DNA from: Vibrio atlanticus
Lineage (GTDB): Bacteria; Pseudomonadota; Gammaproteobacteria; Enterobacterales; Vibrionaceae
Assembly (NCBI RefSeq): GCF_024347315.1
Contig: NZ_AP025460.1
Location: forward strand, 3,100,001-3,164,000
Length of the DNA: 64,000 nt
Direction of reading: 5' to 3'
A program made the position numbers and the translations under genes. Under the pieces are notes generated by a model. That model was not told the origin of the DNA. It did no database searches and saw only the letters and a program-made list of their open reading frames with translations. Shown here piece after piece: positions 29,774 through 39,841 of the stretch. Positions within the stretch are counted from its first letter, which is position 1. Each line of letters opens with the position of its first letter.

Positions 29774-30790
29774 CTATGGGCGAGTAACAAAACCTACCGC
29801 TTCGTATGCTTTTTTCAGTGTTACTGCAGCACGCTCAGAGGCTTTTTCGGCACCCGCTTTCATTACTGCGTCCATGTAAGCACGGTCAGCACGGATACGG
29901 TGGTATTCAGATTGAATCGGCTCAAGCATCTCAACCAATGCTGCGCCTACATCTTTCTTAAATGGACCGTACATTTCAACGCCTTGGTACTGCGCTTCGA
30001 TCTCTTCAAACGTTTTACCCGTCGCCGCAGAGTAAAGACCCATTAGGTTAGAGATACCTGCTTTGTTTTCCCAATCGTGAGCAATACGTGGTGGCGTTTC
30101 TGCATCGGTTTGCGCTTTGTTGATCTTCTTGATGATCGACTTAGGCTCTTCTAGCAGAGTAATCACGTTCTTACGGTTGTCATCCGACTTAGACATCTTC
30201 TTCGTCGCATCTTGCAGGCTCATTACACGTGCATTCACTGTTGGAATGTAAGGTTCTGGTACTTGGAAGATTGGCGTTTCAGGACCGTAAATGTTGTTAA
30301 AGCGAGTTGCGATATCACGCGCTAGCTCTAAGTGTTGTTTCTGGTCGCTACCTACTGGCACTTGGTGAGCACCGTAAAGCAGGATGTCTGCAGCCATCAA
30401 CACTGGGTAGTCGTATAGGCCTACGTTTACGTCGTTTGAGTGACGTGCAGACTTATCTTTAAACTGAGTCATACGGCTCAGTTCACCCATTTGCGTGTAA
30501 CAGTTAAGAAGCCAACCAAGTTGAGCATGCTCTGGTACGTGTGACTGAACAAATAGCGTGCTCTTCTTTGGATCAACACCGACAGCAAGACAGATTGCTA
30601 ATGCGTCTAGAGTCGCTTCGTGCAGTGCTTTCGGATCTTGGCGAACCGTAATTGCATGAAGGTCTACAACACAGTATTGGCAATCGTAATCATCTTGCAT
30701 CTGTTGCCATTGACGTAGAGCACCCAAGTAGTTACCGATACTTAGTTCACCAGATGGTTGAACACCACTCAATACGATGGGCTTGCTCAT
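29774..30790 (-). CDS. trpS: Tryptophanyl-tRNA synthetase
   Basis: A class I synthetase of 338 residues that charges tRNA-Trp. The HIGH-equivalent is in [13 protein letters not shown] (near residues 12-24), and the KMSKS loop is KKMSKSDDN near 195. [15 protein letters not shown] and [18 protein letters not shown] form the tryptophan pocket region. It is the last gene after gph, as in the dam-rpe-gph-trpS order of E. coli. Confidence 0.97.
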   Translation of the reverse strand: MSKPIVLSGVQPSGELSIGNYLGALRQWQQMQDDYDCQYCVVDLHAITVRQDPKALHEATLDALAICLAVGVDPKKSTLFVQSHVPEHAQLGWLLNCYTQMGELSRMTQFKDKSARHSNDVNVGLYDYPVLMAADILLYGAHQVPVGSDQKQHLELARDIATRFNNIYGPETPIFQVPEPYIPTVNARVMSLQDATKKMSKSDDNRKNVITLLEEPKSIIKKINKAQTDAETPPRIAHDWENKAGISNLMGLYSAATGKTFEEIEAQYQGVEMYGPFKKDVGAALVEMLEPIQSEYHRIRADRAYMDAVMKAGAEKASERAAVTLKKAYEAVGFVTRP

Positions 30791-30879
30791 GGTTTTAATT
30801 CCTTTGCTTGTTAGCTAAGCTCGTTAACTTAGTTTCTTAACCTAGTATCTGAAAAACTTAGCTTCTTAACTTTAAAATA

Positions 30880-30906
30880 GAAAGCCGTACAGCTCTTCTG
30901 CACGGC
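30880..30906 (-). terminator. Hairpin between gph and trpS
   Basis: GCCGTACAG (30884-30892) pairs with CTGCACGGC (30898-30906), with a G-U pair formed only in the minus-strand RNA, followed by TTTCTATTTT. This would reduce readthrough from gph into trpS. Confidence 0.7.
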
Positions 30907-30965
30907 TCATCCAGTGTACTCATTGATAAGTATTTTGCTAGTAGGTTAGCTAACTTTTATCCGCT

Positions 30966-31652
30966 TTATGCTGAAACTAGAACGACATCTAGTAATTGCG
31001 CAATATTGTCTGCGACATAGTCAGGGTTTGATACTGAAATCGACTCACCGTGGTTGTAGCCGTATGTCAGACCAAACGAGTGACAGCCAGCATTCTTAGC
31101 CGCTTTGATGTCATTGCTTGAATCGCCAACCATCAGCATCTCTTCAGCTTTTACATTGTGCTTTTCTAGCAACCAGTTCAACGCCACTGGATTCGGCTTT
31201 TTCTCTGGGAAAGAGTCGCCACCCAACACATCAACAAAGTACTTATCAATATCGTGTTGCGCCAGAACGGCTGGTACAAATTTCGATGGCTTGTTTGTTA
31301 CAAGCGCCATGGTGAAGCCCGCTTTATCCAACTCAGCTAACGTTTCTTTTACTGATGGGTAAAGGTGGCTCAGCTTATGGCCACTCTGCTCGTAAAAATC
31401 ATCAAACAAGATACGCGCTTTCTTTAGCAGTTCAGGCTCTAGGTTTGGATCAACCGTCAAGTTGCGGCTCAGTGAGCGCCCGATAAGAACGTCAGCACCA
31501 TTACCCACGTAGTCGCGAACTTGCTCTTCGCTTACAGAAGAAAAACCCAGTTCCTGACAAGCCTGATCAGCGGCAACAGCCAAATCAGGCACGCTATCTA
31601 ACAAGGTTCCATCCAAATCAAAGGCAATCAGTTTTATTGAGCTTAATGACAT
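30966..31652 (-). CDS. gph: Phosphoglycolate phosphatase
   Basis: A HAD-superfamily phosphatase of 228 residues that removes 2-phosphoglycolate formed in repair of oxidised DNA ends. HAD motif I is FDLDGTLLDS (Asp12 and Asp14), motif II is in ALVTNKPSKF, motif III is around FPEKKPNP and motif IV is GDSSNDIKAAKNAG. It lies between rpe and trpS, and terminator-like hairpins stand on both sides. Confidence 0.95.
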   Translation of the reverse strand: MSLSSIKLIAFDLDGTLLDSVPDLAVAADQACQELGFSSVSEEQVRDYVGNGADVLIGRSLSRNLTVDPNLEPELLKKARILFDDFYEQSGHKLSHLYPSVKETLAELDKAGFTMALVTNKPSKFVPAVLAQHDIDKYFVDVLGGDSFPEKKPNPVALNWLLEKHNVKAEEMLMVGDSSNDIKAAKNAGCHSFGLTYGYNHGESISVSNPDYVADNIAQLLDVVLVSA

Positions 31653-31702
31653 CTTACTTTCCTATTTATTATGTTCGTCTTATGAGTTGAGCTCCAAGAC
31701 GT

Positions 31703-31726
31703 AAAAAAGGGGCCAATGAGCCCCTT
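31703..31726 (-). terminator. Hairpin between rpe and gph
   Basis: AAGGGGC and GCCCCTT arms (31707-31713 and 31720-31726) with a 6-nt loop; in the minus direction it is followed by T6. A real terminator inside what is usually treated as one operon. Confidence 0.8.
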
Positions 31727-31754
31727 AATATTCAATCTATCTGTAGTTTTACGA

Positions 31755-32429
31755 TTATGCGTTTACTTTTGCAAGCTCTGAACGCATCTCATCAATCACT
31801 TCTTTGTAATCTGGTTGATTGAAGATAGCGGAACCCGCAACGAACATATCTGCACCCGCTTCTGCAATTTCACGGATGTTATCAACCTTCACGCCGCCAT
31901 CAATCTCAAGGCGGATATCACGGCCAGATTCGTCAATAAGTTTACGAACAGCGCGCAGCTTATCAAGAGTATGAGGAATGAAAGATTGACCGCCAAAGCC
32001 AGGGTTCACTGACATCAGTAGAATCATGTCGACTTTGTCTAGGATGTAATCAAGGCAAGAAAGTGGCGTTGCTGGGTTAAGTACGACACCCGCTTTACAG
32101 CCGTGTTCTTTGATTAACTGTAGAGTGCGATCAACGTGCTCAGACGCTTCAACGTGGAAGGTAATCATTGATGCGCCAGCTTTGGCAAACTCAGGTACGA
32201 TGCTGTCTACTGGCTTAACCATTAGATGAACATCGATAGGAGCTGTGATGCCGTAGTCGCGCAATGCTTTACAGATCGGTGCACCAAAAGTCAGGTTAGG
32301 TACGTAGTGGTTATCCATCACATCGAAGTGCACAACGTCGGCACCGGCTGCGAGTACTTTTTCGACGTCTTCACCAAGACGAGCAAAATCTGCAGACAAA
32401 ATCGATGGAGCGATTAGAAAATCTTTCAT
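31755..32429 (-). CDS. rpe: Ribulose-phosphate 3-epimerase
   Basis: A TIM-barrel enzyme of 224 residues that interconverts ribulose 5-phosphate and xylulose 5-phosphate in the pentose phosphate pathway. [19 protein letters not shown], the metal ligands in [35 protein letters not shown] and EIDGGV are all present. The ATG at 32429 with an AGAGG site is chosen; the longer frame would add 27 residues of no family match. It follows dam by 188 bp. Confidence 0.96.
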   Translation of the reverse strand: MKDFLIAPSILSADFARLGEDVEKVLAAGADVVHFDVMDNHYVPNLTFGAPICKALRDYGITAPIDVHLMVKPVDSIVPEFAKAGASMITFHVEASEHVDRTLQLIKEHGCKAGVVLNPATPLSCLDYILDKVDMILLMSVNPGFGGQSFIPHTLDKLRAVRKLIDESGRDIRLEIDGGVKVDNIREIAEAGADMFVAGSAIFNQPDYKEVIDEMRSELAKVNA

Positions 32430-32617
32430 ACCAAACCTCTTAAGAGTGAGTAAATTGCGAATATCACCGCCTTGTGACCTCTCATACACAAGTACAAGAC
32501 TCAATCCCAAGACTATTTGGTGTGCAATTCTACCTAAGCACCTAAGCAGATCCTAGCAGTTCGAAAGATTAGTTTAAGAAAGTACCCGTGGGTCACTCAA
32601 TTTAATGAGTTAGAGGA

Positions 32618-33478
32618 TTATTCTGACGACGACAATTCTGTTGAAGCGTGTTGCTGGTTTTTCTCTTTATGGAAAAGCGCCAGTAACTCATCAACTTTAT
32701 TGCGCCCTGCGCCATTCCGGCTAATCGTGCGCTTAACCTTGACCACGTTCAGTTCCGCACCATGGTATAAACGGCGCGTTAAGGTGGTGTCATGGTTTGA
32801 AATCAAGACAGGAATATCGCGTTCCATCGCCGCTTTTTCAGCGACATCCGCCAGTGCAGCTTGGTCATCTAAGCTAAAACCATTACCTGCGTAAGAGGTA
32901 AAGTTAGCCGTGTTCGACAGCGGTGCGTATGGAGGATCACAGTAAACCACGCAACCTTTACGCGCGCGGCTAAAGGTTTCATGGTACCCCTCACAGACGA
33001 AGGTGGCTTTTTTCGCTTTCTCAGCAAAAAACTCTAGCTCGGCTTCAGGGAAATAAGGTTTTTTATAAGAACCAAACGGAACGTTAAAACCGCCCTTCTT
33101 GTTGTAACGACACAAGCCATTGAAGCCAAATCGGTTCATGTACAAGAAAGCTAACGAGCGATACATAACGTTATCTGTACCATTGAACTCAGCGCGAACA
33201 TCTAAGAACACTTCTCTACGGTTATTCTCCGGACAGAACCAACGCTTCGCTTCAGTGATATAGGTTTCAGGATCGGTTTTAAGTAGATTGTATAGGTTGA
33301 TAAGATCAGGGTTAATATCTGCAAGTAGGTACTGTTCAAAATCAGTATTCAGAAATACTGATCCGGCACCGACAAACGGTTCTACCAATTTACGAGCAGG
33401 TGGCAGGTGACGTTGGATGTCTTCAACTAGGCCATATTTACCACCAGCCCATTTTAGAAAGGCACGCTGCTTTTTCAT
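32618..33478 (-). CDS. dam: DNA adenine methylase (GATC)
   Basis: Dam methylates adenine in GATC and directs mismatch repair and replication timing. In vibrios it is essential because of chromosome II replication control. The protein has 286 residues. The N-terminal SAM motif is FLKWAGGKYGLV, the catalytic motif DPPY is near residue 180 (VVYCDPPYAPLSN), and FVGAGSVFLNT is present. It lies 69 bp after damX in the series aroK-aroB-damX-dam, as in E. coli. Confidence 0.97.
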   Translation of the reverse strand: MKKQRAFLKWAGGKYGLVEDIQRHLPPARKLVEPFVGAGSVFLNTDFEQYLLADINPDLINLYNLLKTDPETYITEAKRWFCPENNRREVFLDVRAEFNGTDNVMYRSLAFLYMNRFGFNGLCRYNKKGGFNVPFGSYKKPYFPEAELEFFAEKAKKATFVCEGYHETFSRARKGCVVYCDPPYAPLSNTANFTSYAGNGFSLDDQAALADVAEKAAMERDIPVLISNHDTTLTRRLYHGAELNVVKVKRTISRNGAGRNKVDELLALFHKEKNQQHASTELSSSE

Positions 33479-33547
33479 TTACTGCTCTATCTATCAACTC
33501 AAAAATAAGGCTGCGGAATGTAACATATTTTGAGGCTAAGCTCAGGG

Positions 33548-35065
33548 TTATTTCGCACGTTCTATCTCTCGATGCACTTGATTCATCGATTTTGCCCAAG
33601 GTTCCAACTGTTGAAGTGGTTTTGATAACGCACTTGCCGCATCTCGCGCCACTTGAATCGTTGGGTAATCTTGATAAGTGATAATAAACCACTTGGTGTC
33701 GTTACGAAGTGTTGGGTAAATACGAACCTTGTTCTCAAGCTCATACTCTTCAATGAAAGATTGTACATCTTCCAATGATGTCATCGCACTCAACTGCAGG
33801 GTATAAGCGCGCGGCGAGATAGCTTGTAGCTCTTCGCGTGCAAATGAAAATGTGATTTTTTTTATCGGAGGTGCTGATTGTGTTAGCTCTGAACCTTCAT
33901 TCGTTGCCGGCAATGACTCACGTTCCACAACATCAGGCTGCGGGATAACGACTGCATCTGTCTTTTCTTCAACTACAGCTTCAATTGCACTGGTATCAAC
34001 ACTCTCAGGTTTATCATCAAGCAAAGCATCGACCACATCAGAGGTGATCACCACACGTTGCTGGTCTTGTTCTACCTGACCAACACTGGCTGTCTCTTCA
34101 ACCACGACCGGCGGCAGAGAAGAGCTGTCATCGTCAGCACCTTGATAACTCATATCAACTTCGGCTTCAGAATCGACAGTTCCGTCGATTGTGGCTTGCT
34201 CAGTTACATTTTCCACTTCCAACGTTGGAATAACTGTCTGCTCAATAGGGGCGATAATAGATTGCGCTTTATCGTCAGGCGTTGGTTGATTAAACATCCA
34301 CCAGTAACCGCCGCCGATAACAAGCAACAACAACGCCACCACAATCGCAATATTGATAGGTGAACCAATGATTGAGCGAATAATAATCCTTTTTTCCACT
34401 TTCAATTCTCCTAAGGCCATTAGCTCACCGGGCAAAGGTTGCGCTTTTTTAAATGCATTTCTCACCCGAGATTCTGACTCATCATCGACATATCGAATCA
34501 CCAGTGACTCAAAGAAATGTTCAGCTTCTGGTTGCGAAAGATCATCGATCTCAAGGGCGATAGGTTTGTGCGGCTGACCGTAACTAAGTCGTGTTAATAG
34601 CGTGTCTAGGTGACCAGTTTGCGAGAACAGAACGATATTAATCGTCCATTGAGGGTTTGATTGAGATTCAAGTACCAACATCCATAATTCTGATACCAGT
34701 AGCTCAGACAATCGGTGGGCGTCATCAATGACAATAAGCACATTACACGTATCTCCATCCAGTAACCTAGCAAGGCTATCAGATAAAGAATCATGTTGAT
34801 TAAAGAGTGGGTCAGAAACAATCTGACTAAGAATAAGTGCGCGGCGCTGTTGATCGTCTTGGCTTGGGTGACAAAGCAGTAAACACTGATTTTTTTCTGT
34901 CGACCATGCTTCAAGATAACGCTGAGCTAACCAAGATCGGCCAGAACCCGTTTTACCAGCAACATTTACAAAGTTTGAACCAAAGTTAGTTAAAAGCTGT
35001 AAACGCTCTAGCAACTCAACTTGAGACTCTAACTCCAATACTCTTAAATCATGAGCCAAACTCAT
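33548..35065 (-). CDS. damX: Cell-division protein DamX
   Basis: A 505-residue inner-membrane protein that localises to the septum. The N-terminal third is an AAA-type domain with Walker A NVAGKTGSGRSWLAQRY near residues 34-50 and VLIVIDDAHRL. One membrane segment lies near residues 236-256 (IAIVVALLLLVIGGGYWW). An acidic periplasmic linker follows, then a C-terminal SPOR domain (about 418-495) that binds denuded peptidoglycan. The ATPase-like part is typical of vibrio DamX, whereas enterobacterial DamX has a shorter, diverged cytoplasmic part. Confidence 0.92.
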   Translation of the reverse strand: MSLAHDLRVLELESQVELLERLQLLTNFGSNFVNVAGKTGSGRSWLAQRYLEAWSTEKNQCLLLCHPSQDDQQRRALILSQIVSDPLFNQHDSLSDSLARLLDGDTCNVLIVIDDAHRLSELLVSELWMLVLESQSNPQWTINIVLFSQTGHLDTLLTRLSYGQPHKPIALEIDDLSQPEAEHFFESLVIRYVDDESESRVRNAFKKAQPLPGELMALGELKVEKRIIIRSIIGSPINIAIVVALLLLVIGGGYWWMFNQPTPDDKAQSIIAPIEQTVIPTLEVENVTEQATIDGTVDSEAEVDMSYQGADDDSSSLPPVVVEETASVGQVEQDQQRVVITSDVVDALLDDKPESVDTSAIEAVVEEKTDAVVIPQPDVVERESLPATNEGSELTQSAPPIKKITFSFAREELQAISPRAYTLQLSAMTSLEDVQSFIEEYELENKVRIYPTLRNDTKWFIITYQDYPTIQVARDAASALSKPLQQLEPWAKSMNQVHREIERAK

Positions 35066-35144
35066 TGGGGATCCCTACTGATAAGTTCGATCTGTAAAGC
35101 GCTTGAGTTGCCTAGAGTTTAGCTAGGCAACCTCACAACCGAAT

Positions 35145-36233
35145 TTAAAGAGTACGGCAGAAATCAATCGCTTGTTTAATGATGTCTTGAGGTACATCAG
35201 CAACCACTTCAGCAGTACCAATACTTGTTGGTAATACCAGACGCAACTGACCAGACAGCACTTTTTTATCGCGCATCATGTGCTTCATAAAGTCTTCAAA
35301 AGACATGCTTTCTGGCGTATGGATTGGTAGTTTCGCATTCTTGAGTATAGAAATAATTCGCTCAAGTTGCTGCTGAGAAATCAGTCCCTGTAATTGGGCG
35401 GTTTTTGCTGCCATTACAGTGCCTGACGACACAGCTTCACCATGTAGCCAATTACCATAGCCTAGTTCTGCTTCAATCGCATGACCAAATGTATGACCTA
35501 GGTTCAATAACGCTCTGATTCCTGACTCTTTTTCATCGATAGCAACCACTTCAGCCTTAATTGCACAACAACGAGCAATCGCGGTAATCAGTGCGTCTTC
35601 ATCAAGTTGATACAGTTTCTCTAGATTCTGTTCCAACCAGCCAAAAAAGGCTTCATCGTAAATGATGCCGTATTTGATCACCTCAGCCATACCCGCTGCA
35701 AACTCACGCTCTGGAAGCGTTGATAGGCAGTTAGTATCGATGATGACAGATTTTGGTTGGTAAAAAGCGCCGATCATATTCTTGCCAAGGGGATGGTTCA
35801 CTGCAGTTTTACCACCTACAGAGGAGTCCACTTGAGAAAGAAGGGTCGTCGGGATTTGAATGAAATCAATACCGCGCTGGTAGCAAGAGGCAGCAAAACC
35901 GACCAAATCACCGATAACACCACCACCCAAAGCAATCACCACCACATCGCGGCTGTAATTTCCTTCAAGCATGTAGCTCATCACTGAGTTGAACGTTTCA
36001 AGTGTTTTGTATTGCTCACCGTCTGGCAACTCTAAAAGAGATGTCTGACAGCCGACTTGATCCAATAGCGATAAAATTTTATCAGCATAAAGAGGCGCTA
36101 CTGTCACATTACTGATAACAACAACTTTCTGCTTACCTGATAAAAAAGAAAGGTACGCCGGGTCTTCAAATAACCCGGCGCCAATAGAGATAGGGTAGCT
36201 ACGCTCAGCTAGATTGACCGTAATCCGTTCCAT
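35145..36233 (-). CDS. aroB: 3-dehydroquinate synthase
   Basis: Second step of the shikimate pathway, converting DAHP to 3-dehydroquinate with NAD+ and zinc. The protein has 362 residues. [15 protein letters not shown] and [21 protein letters not shown] bind NAD, and zinc ligands are in the EVIKYGII and [12 protein letters not shown] regions and HGEAV. It follows aroK by 24 bp and precedes damX by 79 bp. Confidence 0.97.
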   Translation of the reverse strand: MERITVNLAERSYPISIGAGLFEDPAYLSFLSGKQKVVVISNVTVAPLYADKILSLLDQVGCQTSLLELPDGEQYKTLETFNSVMSYMLEGNYSRDVVVIALGGGVIGDLVGFAASCYQRGIDFIQIPTTLLSQVDSSVGGKTAVNHPLGKNMIGAFYQPKSVIIDTNCLSTLPEREFAAGMAEVIKYGIIYDEAFFGWLEQNLEKLYQLDEDALITAIARCCAIKAEVVAIDEKESGIRALLNLGHTFGHAIEAELGYGNWLHGEAVSSGTVMAAKTAQLQGLISQQQLERIISILKNAKLPIHTPESMSFEDFMKHMMRDKKVLSGQLRLVLPTSIGTAEVVADVPQDIIKQAIDFCRTL

Positions 36234-36257
36234 GGGTTTGCTCTCCGAAAAATGAAC

Positions 36258-36776
36258 TTAACGTTCTTCTAGCATTTTTACGATCTGGTTGGCTACCACT
36301 TTTGCACTTTGGTCGTCAGTACGAACTGTGTAGTCCGCCACTTCTTCGTATAGTGCGTTGCGAGATACAGCTAGATCTTCTAGCACATCACGCGGGTTGT
36401 CTGTTTGAAGTAGAGGGCGTTTCTTGTCGCGGTTAGTGCGAGCAAGTTGCTTTTCAATTGTTGTCTCTAGGTATACAACAATGCCTCGTGCAGATAGACG
36501 GTTACGGTTTTCTTTGCTCAGCACTGAACCACCACCTGTCGCAAGAACAATACCTTGTTCTTCTGTCAGATCGTTGATTACAGATTCTTCGCGCTTACGG
36601 AAACCATCTTCGCCCTCAACATCAAAAACCCATGCGATGTCTGCGCCAGTGCGCTCTTCGATCACAGTGTCAGAGTCTAGAAACTCCATATGAAGTTGGG
36701 AAGCTAGGTGTCTACCAATTGTACTTTTGCCGGCGCCCATTGGGCCAACAAGAAAAATATTGCGTTTCTCAGCCAT
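36258..36776 (-). CDS. aroK: Shikimate kinase I
   Basis: A 172-residue P-loop kinase of the shikimate pathway. Walker A is [12 protein letters not shown] (about 11-22), with the shikimate-binding [11 protein letters not shown] and GDGFRKRE-like [11 protein letters not shown], the GGGSV loop and the lid arginine in [10 protein letters not shown]. It is followed closely by aroB, and preceded by a structured 176-bp gap after pilQ. Confidence 0.96.
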   Translation of the reverse strand: MAEKRNIFLVGPMGAGKSTIGRHLASQLHMEFLDSDTVIEERTGADIAWVFDVEGEDGFRKREESVINDLTEEQGIVLATGGGSVLSKENRNRLSARGIVVYLETTIEKQLARTNRDKKRPLLQTDNPRDVLEDLAVSRNALYEEVADYTVRTDDQSAKVVANQIVKMLEER

Positions 36777-36857
36777 GTTTTTAGCAGTAATTTACAACGT
36801 TAATTCAATGACATCGCCACAAGGTAGGTCAGTACAAGTACTGAAATTAAAAGGCCC

Positions 36858-36920
36858 GTGGCACCGATTCCTCACAGATAATTCGTGATAAGACCCGAAA
36901 TTATCAAGGTTAGGTGCCAC
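36858..36920 (-). ncRNA. Nested inverted repeat between pilQ and aroK
   Basis: GTGGCACC (36858-36865) and GGTGCCAC (36913-36920) are perfect outer arms; GATAATTCG (36877-36885) and CGAAATTATC (36896-36905) are inner arms. In the transcript the outer stem is followed by GGGCCTTTTAATTTC, a weak terminator-like tail. It may reduce or process the pil transcript before aroK. Confidence 0.5.
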
Positions 36921-36952
36921 TAATGCAACTTTATTTTTAATCTAATTGCTCA

Positions 36953-38671
36953 TTACTGAATCACAACTTTAGGTGTAACAAAAATAAGTAGTTCACTTTT
37001 GCCTACATTTTCATAGCTACGACGGAACAATGCGCCAAGAACAGGAAGGTCTCCTAACAGTGGAACTTTATCAACTTGGCTGCTCACACTGTGTTGAAAA
37101 ATACCACCTAACACGACCGTTTCACCATTATTAACAAGTACTTGCGTTCCAATTCTTTGCGTATCAATAGCGACAGCTTCACCGGTGCCGGTTTTCACCA
37201 CTTGCCCCGGCCTATCTTGAGTCACGCTCAAATCCAATACCAAACGATTGTCGGGTGTGATCTGCGGAGTCACCTTGAGACTCAATACCGCTTTCTTAAA
37301 TGCGACTGAAGTAGCACCACTTGAAGAAGACTCTAAATAAGGGATTTCAGTACCTTGCTCAATATAAGCGGGTTTTTTATTGGTGGTAATTAAGCGTGGG
37401 CTAGAAATAATCTCTGCTTTCGACTCTTGTTGCAGTGCTGACAATTCAAGATCAAGCAAGGTATCAGAACCCAGCTTGGCTACCTGAAACGCAATACTCG
37501 ACGCGCTCGGGGAAGTTGCTCCTAAATTAACGTTGAGGAAATCGTCAATCGCACTATTCCCACCATTATCGTCATACGGTGTAATTTGCGATGGATGGTT
37601 GCCCTCTATCGAGCCGCCAACTTTAAAGCTTCCGTTGGTCGAGGAAACGCCCCAACGCACTCCTAGTTCATCAAGATTACCCTCAGTAACAGTGACAATA
37701 CGTGCTTCTATCTGAACTTGCTTCACGGGAATGTCTAGCGATTCAATAATACCTCGTATCACCGCAATGTTTTCTTCCAATTCACGGATCAACAGGGAGT
37801 TAGTTCGCTCATCAATGGTAATCGAGCCTCGCTCGGACAACATGCTTACCGCCCCTTCCCCACCAATCATGTCGGCAATGTCGGTGGCTTTGGCAAAGTT
37901 AATCTTGATGATTTCCGACTTGAGTTCACCTAGCTCTTCTTCCAAACGAGATTTCTCTAGCGCTTGTTGCTCTCTAAGGTCGAGCTCAGCTTTAGGTGCC
38001 ACCAAGATAACGTTGCCATCAACACGCTTATCCAATCCCTTAACTTGCAAGATAATGTCGAGAACTTGCTGCCAAGGCACACCATCTAAACGTAAAGTCA
38101 GATTACCCGTGACTGAATCAGAAACAACGAGATTGAAATCGTTGTAATCAGCAATAAGCTGCAAAACATTACGTACAGGGATATCTTGGAAGTTAATCGA
38201 TATCACCTTGCCTTCTTTTTCTAAAACATTTTTCTCTATTGTCACTTCATCAATAGTAGGCCTACTGATCACTACCTCAATAAAGCGACCTTTTAAGTTG
38301 TATTCATATTGATAGTCACCAGCGATCGTTGCCAACAATCGCGTACTGGGCGTTTCCTTATACACCTCAATACCTTCAACTGAGGTCGCGAAGTCCTTCA
38401 CATCCAGGAGGTAAAGCTTATCGTCATTCACCTGAGTATTGAGTAACTCGATACTTAAACCTTCCTGAGCACGTTGAACATCCACCACAGCAGTGCTGGT
38501 TGCCAATTCGATAATGATGACGGCGTCTTTCTCCTTGTTGACCCTAAAATCAATATTTTCCAATTGATTTGGCAAGCTCTCGGCATAGCTGAACACGCTA
38601 ACCACCAACATCACAGACACAACTAGGCTTTGCAGCCCTTTGTTTATTAACTTACTTAGTCCTTTAATCAT
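36953..38671 (-). CDS. pilQ: Type IV pilus secretin PilQ
   Basis: The outer-membrane ring through which type IV pili extend and competence DNA enters. It has 572 residues. A signal peptide ends near SYAES, an AMIN-like domain follows (about 30-110), then a secretin/TonB short domain (ISINFQDIPVRNVLQLIADYN), a secretin N1-type domain (about 240-310) and the C-terminal secretin (about 330-572, with VSSQVDKVPLLGDLPVLGALFR). It is the last pil gene of pilM-N-O-P-Q. Confidence 0.96.
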   Translation of the reverse strand: MIKGLSKLINKGLQSLVVSVMLVVSVFSYAESLPNQLENIDFRVNKEKDAVIIIELATSTAVVDVQRAQEGLSIELLNTQVNDDKLYLLDVKDFATSVEGIEVYKETPSTRLLATIAGDYQYEYNLKGRFIEVVISRPTIDEVTIEKNVLEKEGKVISINFQDIPVRNVLQLIADYNDFNLVVSDSVTGNLTLRLDGVPWQQVLDIILQVKGLDKRVDGNVILVAPKAELDLREQQALEKSRLEEELGELKSEIIKINFAKATDIADMIGGEGAVSMLSERGSITIDERTNSLLIRELEENIAVIRGIIESLDIPVKQVQIEARIVTVTEGNLDELGVRWGVSSTNGSFKVGGSIEGNHPSQITPYDDNGGNSAIDDFLNVNLGATSPSASSIAFQVAKLGSDTLLDLELSALQQESKAEIISSPRLITTNKKPAYIEQGTEIPYLESSSSGATSVAFKKAVLSLKVTPQITPDNRLVLDLSVTQDRPGQVVKTGTGEAVAIDTQRIGTQVLVNNGETVVLGGIFQHSVSSQVDKVPLLGDLPVLGALFRRSYENVGKSELLIFVTPKVVIQ

Positions 38672-38706
38672 ATTTACATCTCATATCCACATCATGTGAC
38701 ATTGGT

Positions 38707-39228
38707 TTACTTCAGAGCGAGCTTAACGTTGCGCTTATGCCAACAACCTAAACCATCTGGAAGGGTTTCATTAATCTGTACATACTGGCTCGTCACCTTA
38801 GTAACTCGACCATTGTTTAAGCCAATAAACTGACCTTTTTTCACATTGACCACGTTCCCTTTTGGGGTTTGTACTAACCCTGAAACGCTTGTTCCACTGC
38901 CCATTACGCCTCTTAAACGCAGCTTACTCAGCGGGTATTTTTCTAGCTTGCCATTGCGAGAGCGTGCGCTTGGCTGCCAACAATCTTTCTTCACCAAGGG
39001 TTGATTTTGAACCATGGCTTCTTTAGGAAGTTCAAAGGGAGGGCGAAAGGCGTGGCGTTGATAAGTTGCGGCTAAGAACTCCGTTTCTGGGACAAGTTTT
39101 TCTACCTCTTTTCTCGCCTTAGCTTCAACTTGCCTCACAAAATCTTCTAACGAATCCTGACTGGCTTTACAGCCTGAAAGCACAAGCAGTAACAATAGGG
39201 ACAAAAGGACGCTACTGAATTTCATCAT
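38707..39228 (-). CDS. pilP: Type IV pilus assembly lipoprotein PilP
   Basis: A 173-residue lipoprotein with signal MMKFSSVLLSLLLLLVLSGC (Cys20). After a proline-rich linker comes the beta-sandwich domain that contacts PilQ (LRGVMGSGTSVSGLVQTPKG and VKKGQFIGLNNGRVTKV). PilP joins the inner-membrane PilM-N-O platform to the secretin. It overlaps pilO by 17 bp. Confidence 0.94.
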   Translation of the reverse strand: MMKFSSVLLSLLLLLVLSGCKASQDSLEDFVRQVEAKARKEVEKLVPETEFLAATYQRHAFRPPFELPKEAMVQNQPLVKKDCWQPSARSRNGKLEKYPLSKLRLRGVMGSGTSVSGLVQTPKGNVVNVKKGQFIGLNNGRVTKVTSQYVQINETLPDGLGCWHKRNVKLALK

Positions 39229-39841
39229 TCACCTCCGATTTAAACTGATAGGTGTAAGCTCGAACCCTGAAATGTAGCGTGCTGCTTTCTTGACTGACTC
39301 GCTGCCAATTCACATCATCGAAGCTAATAATGCGTGGCAGTTTTGCGATGGCCGCGGAGAAATCGCCAATCTCGTGGTAATCACCGGTTAGCTCAATATT
39401 GAGGGGTAACCGATAGAGGAATTCCTTGTTCTGCTTTTGACCCCAATCAATGCGCGTAAAGGTCAGCGCATTATCCAGACCAAGTTCATTCACTGAGGCC
39501 AACATACTGGCGAGCTCCTTTTGAACTGGCAACTGTTCTAACAGATAGTCGTAGCGACTGGTTAGCTCATCCAACTGACTCTGAAGCTTAGGCAAAGCCG
39601 CAACCTTGTTCGCTTTTATCCTTAACGTTGCTTTCAAAGTCTGCTCTTGCTGCTTCATCTGCTGCAGTTCATCGTCTAATGGCAGCACATACAGCCAAGT
39701 CCCGACACCTTGGATTAATATCATCAGCAACAGGATAACGAGCAGCTGAGGCAACAACGGCCATTCGGTGATCTCATCAGCATCGAGATCTTGCAAGCTC
39801 ACACTATTTTGCCAGCTAATCCTACTTTGAAGGTTAGCCAT
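39212..39841 (-). CDS. pilO: Type IV pilus inner-membrane protein PilO
   Basis: A 209-residue bitopic protein. One membrane segment lies near residues 30-52 (LLPQLLVILLLMILIQGVG), followed by a periplasmic coiled coil and a ferredoxin-like domain. It dimerises with PilN. It overlaps pilN by 8 bp and pilP by 17 bp. Confidence 0.94.
   Translation of the reverse strand: MANLQSRISWQNSVSLQDLDADEITEWPLLPQLLVILLLMILIQGVGTWLYVLPLDDELQQMKQQEQTLKATLRIKANKVAALPKLQSQLDELTSRYDYLLEQLPVQKELASMLASVNELGLDNALTFTRIDWGQKQNKEFLYRLPLNIELTGDYHEIGDFSAAIAKLPRIISFDDVNWQRVSQESSTLHFRVRAYTYQFKSEVNDEIQ

Noticed and set aside
30826..30870. Short direct repeat CTTAG(T/C)TTCTTAAC between trpS and gph
   Set aside because: Two copies of about 14 bp in A/T-rich leader DNA can arise by chance and show no other structure.
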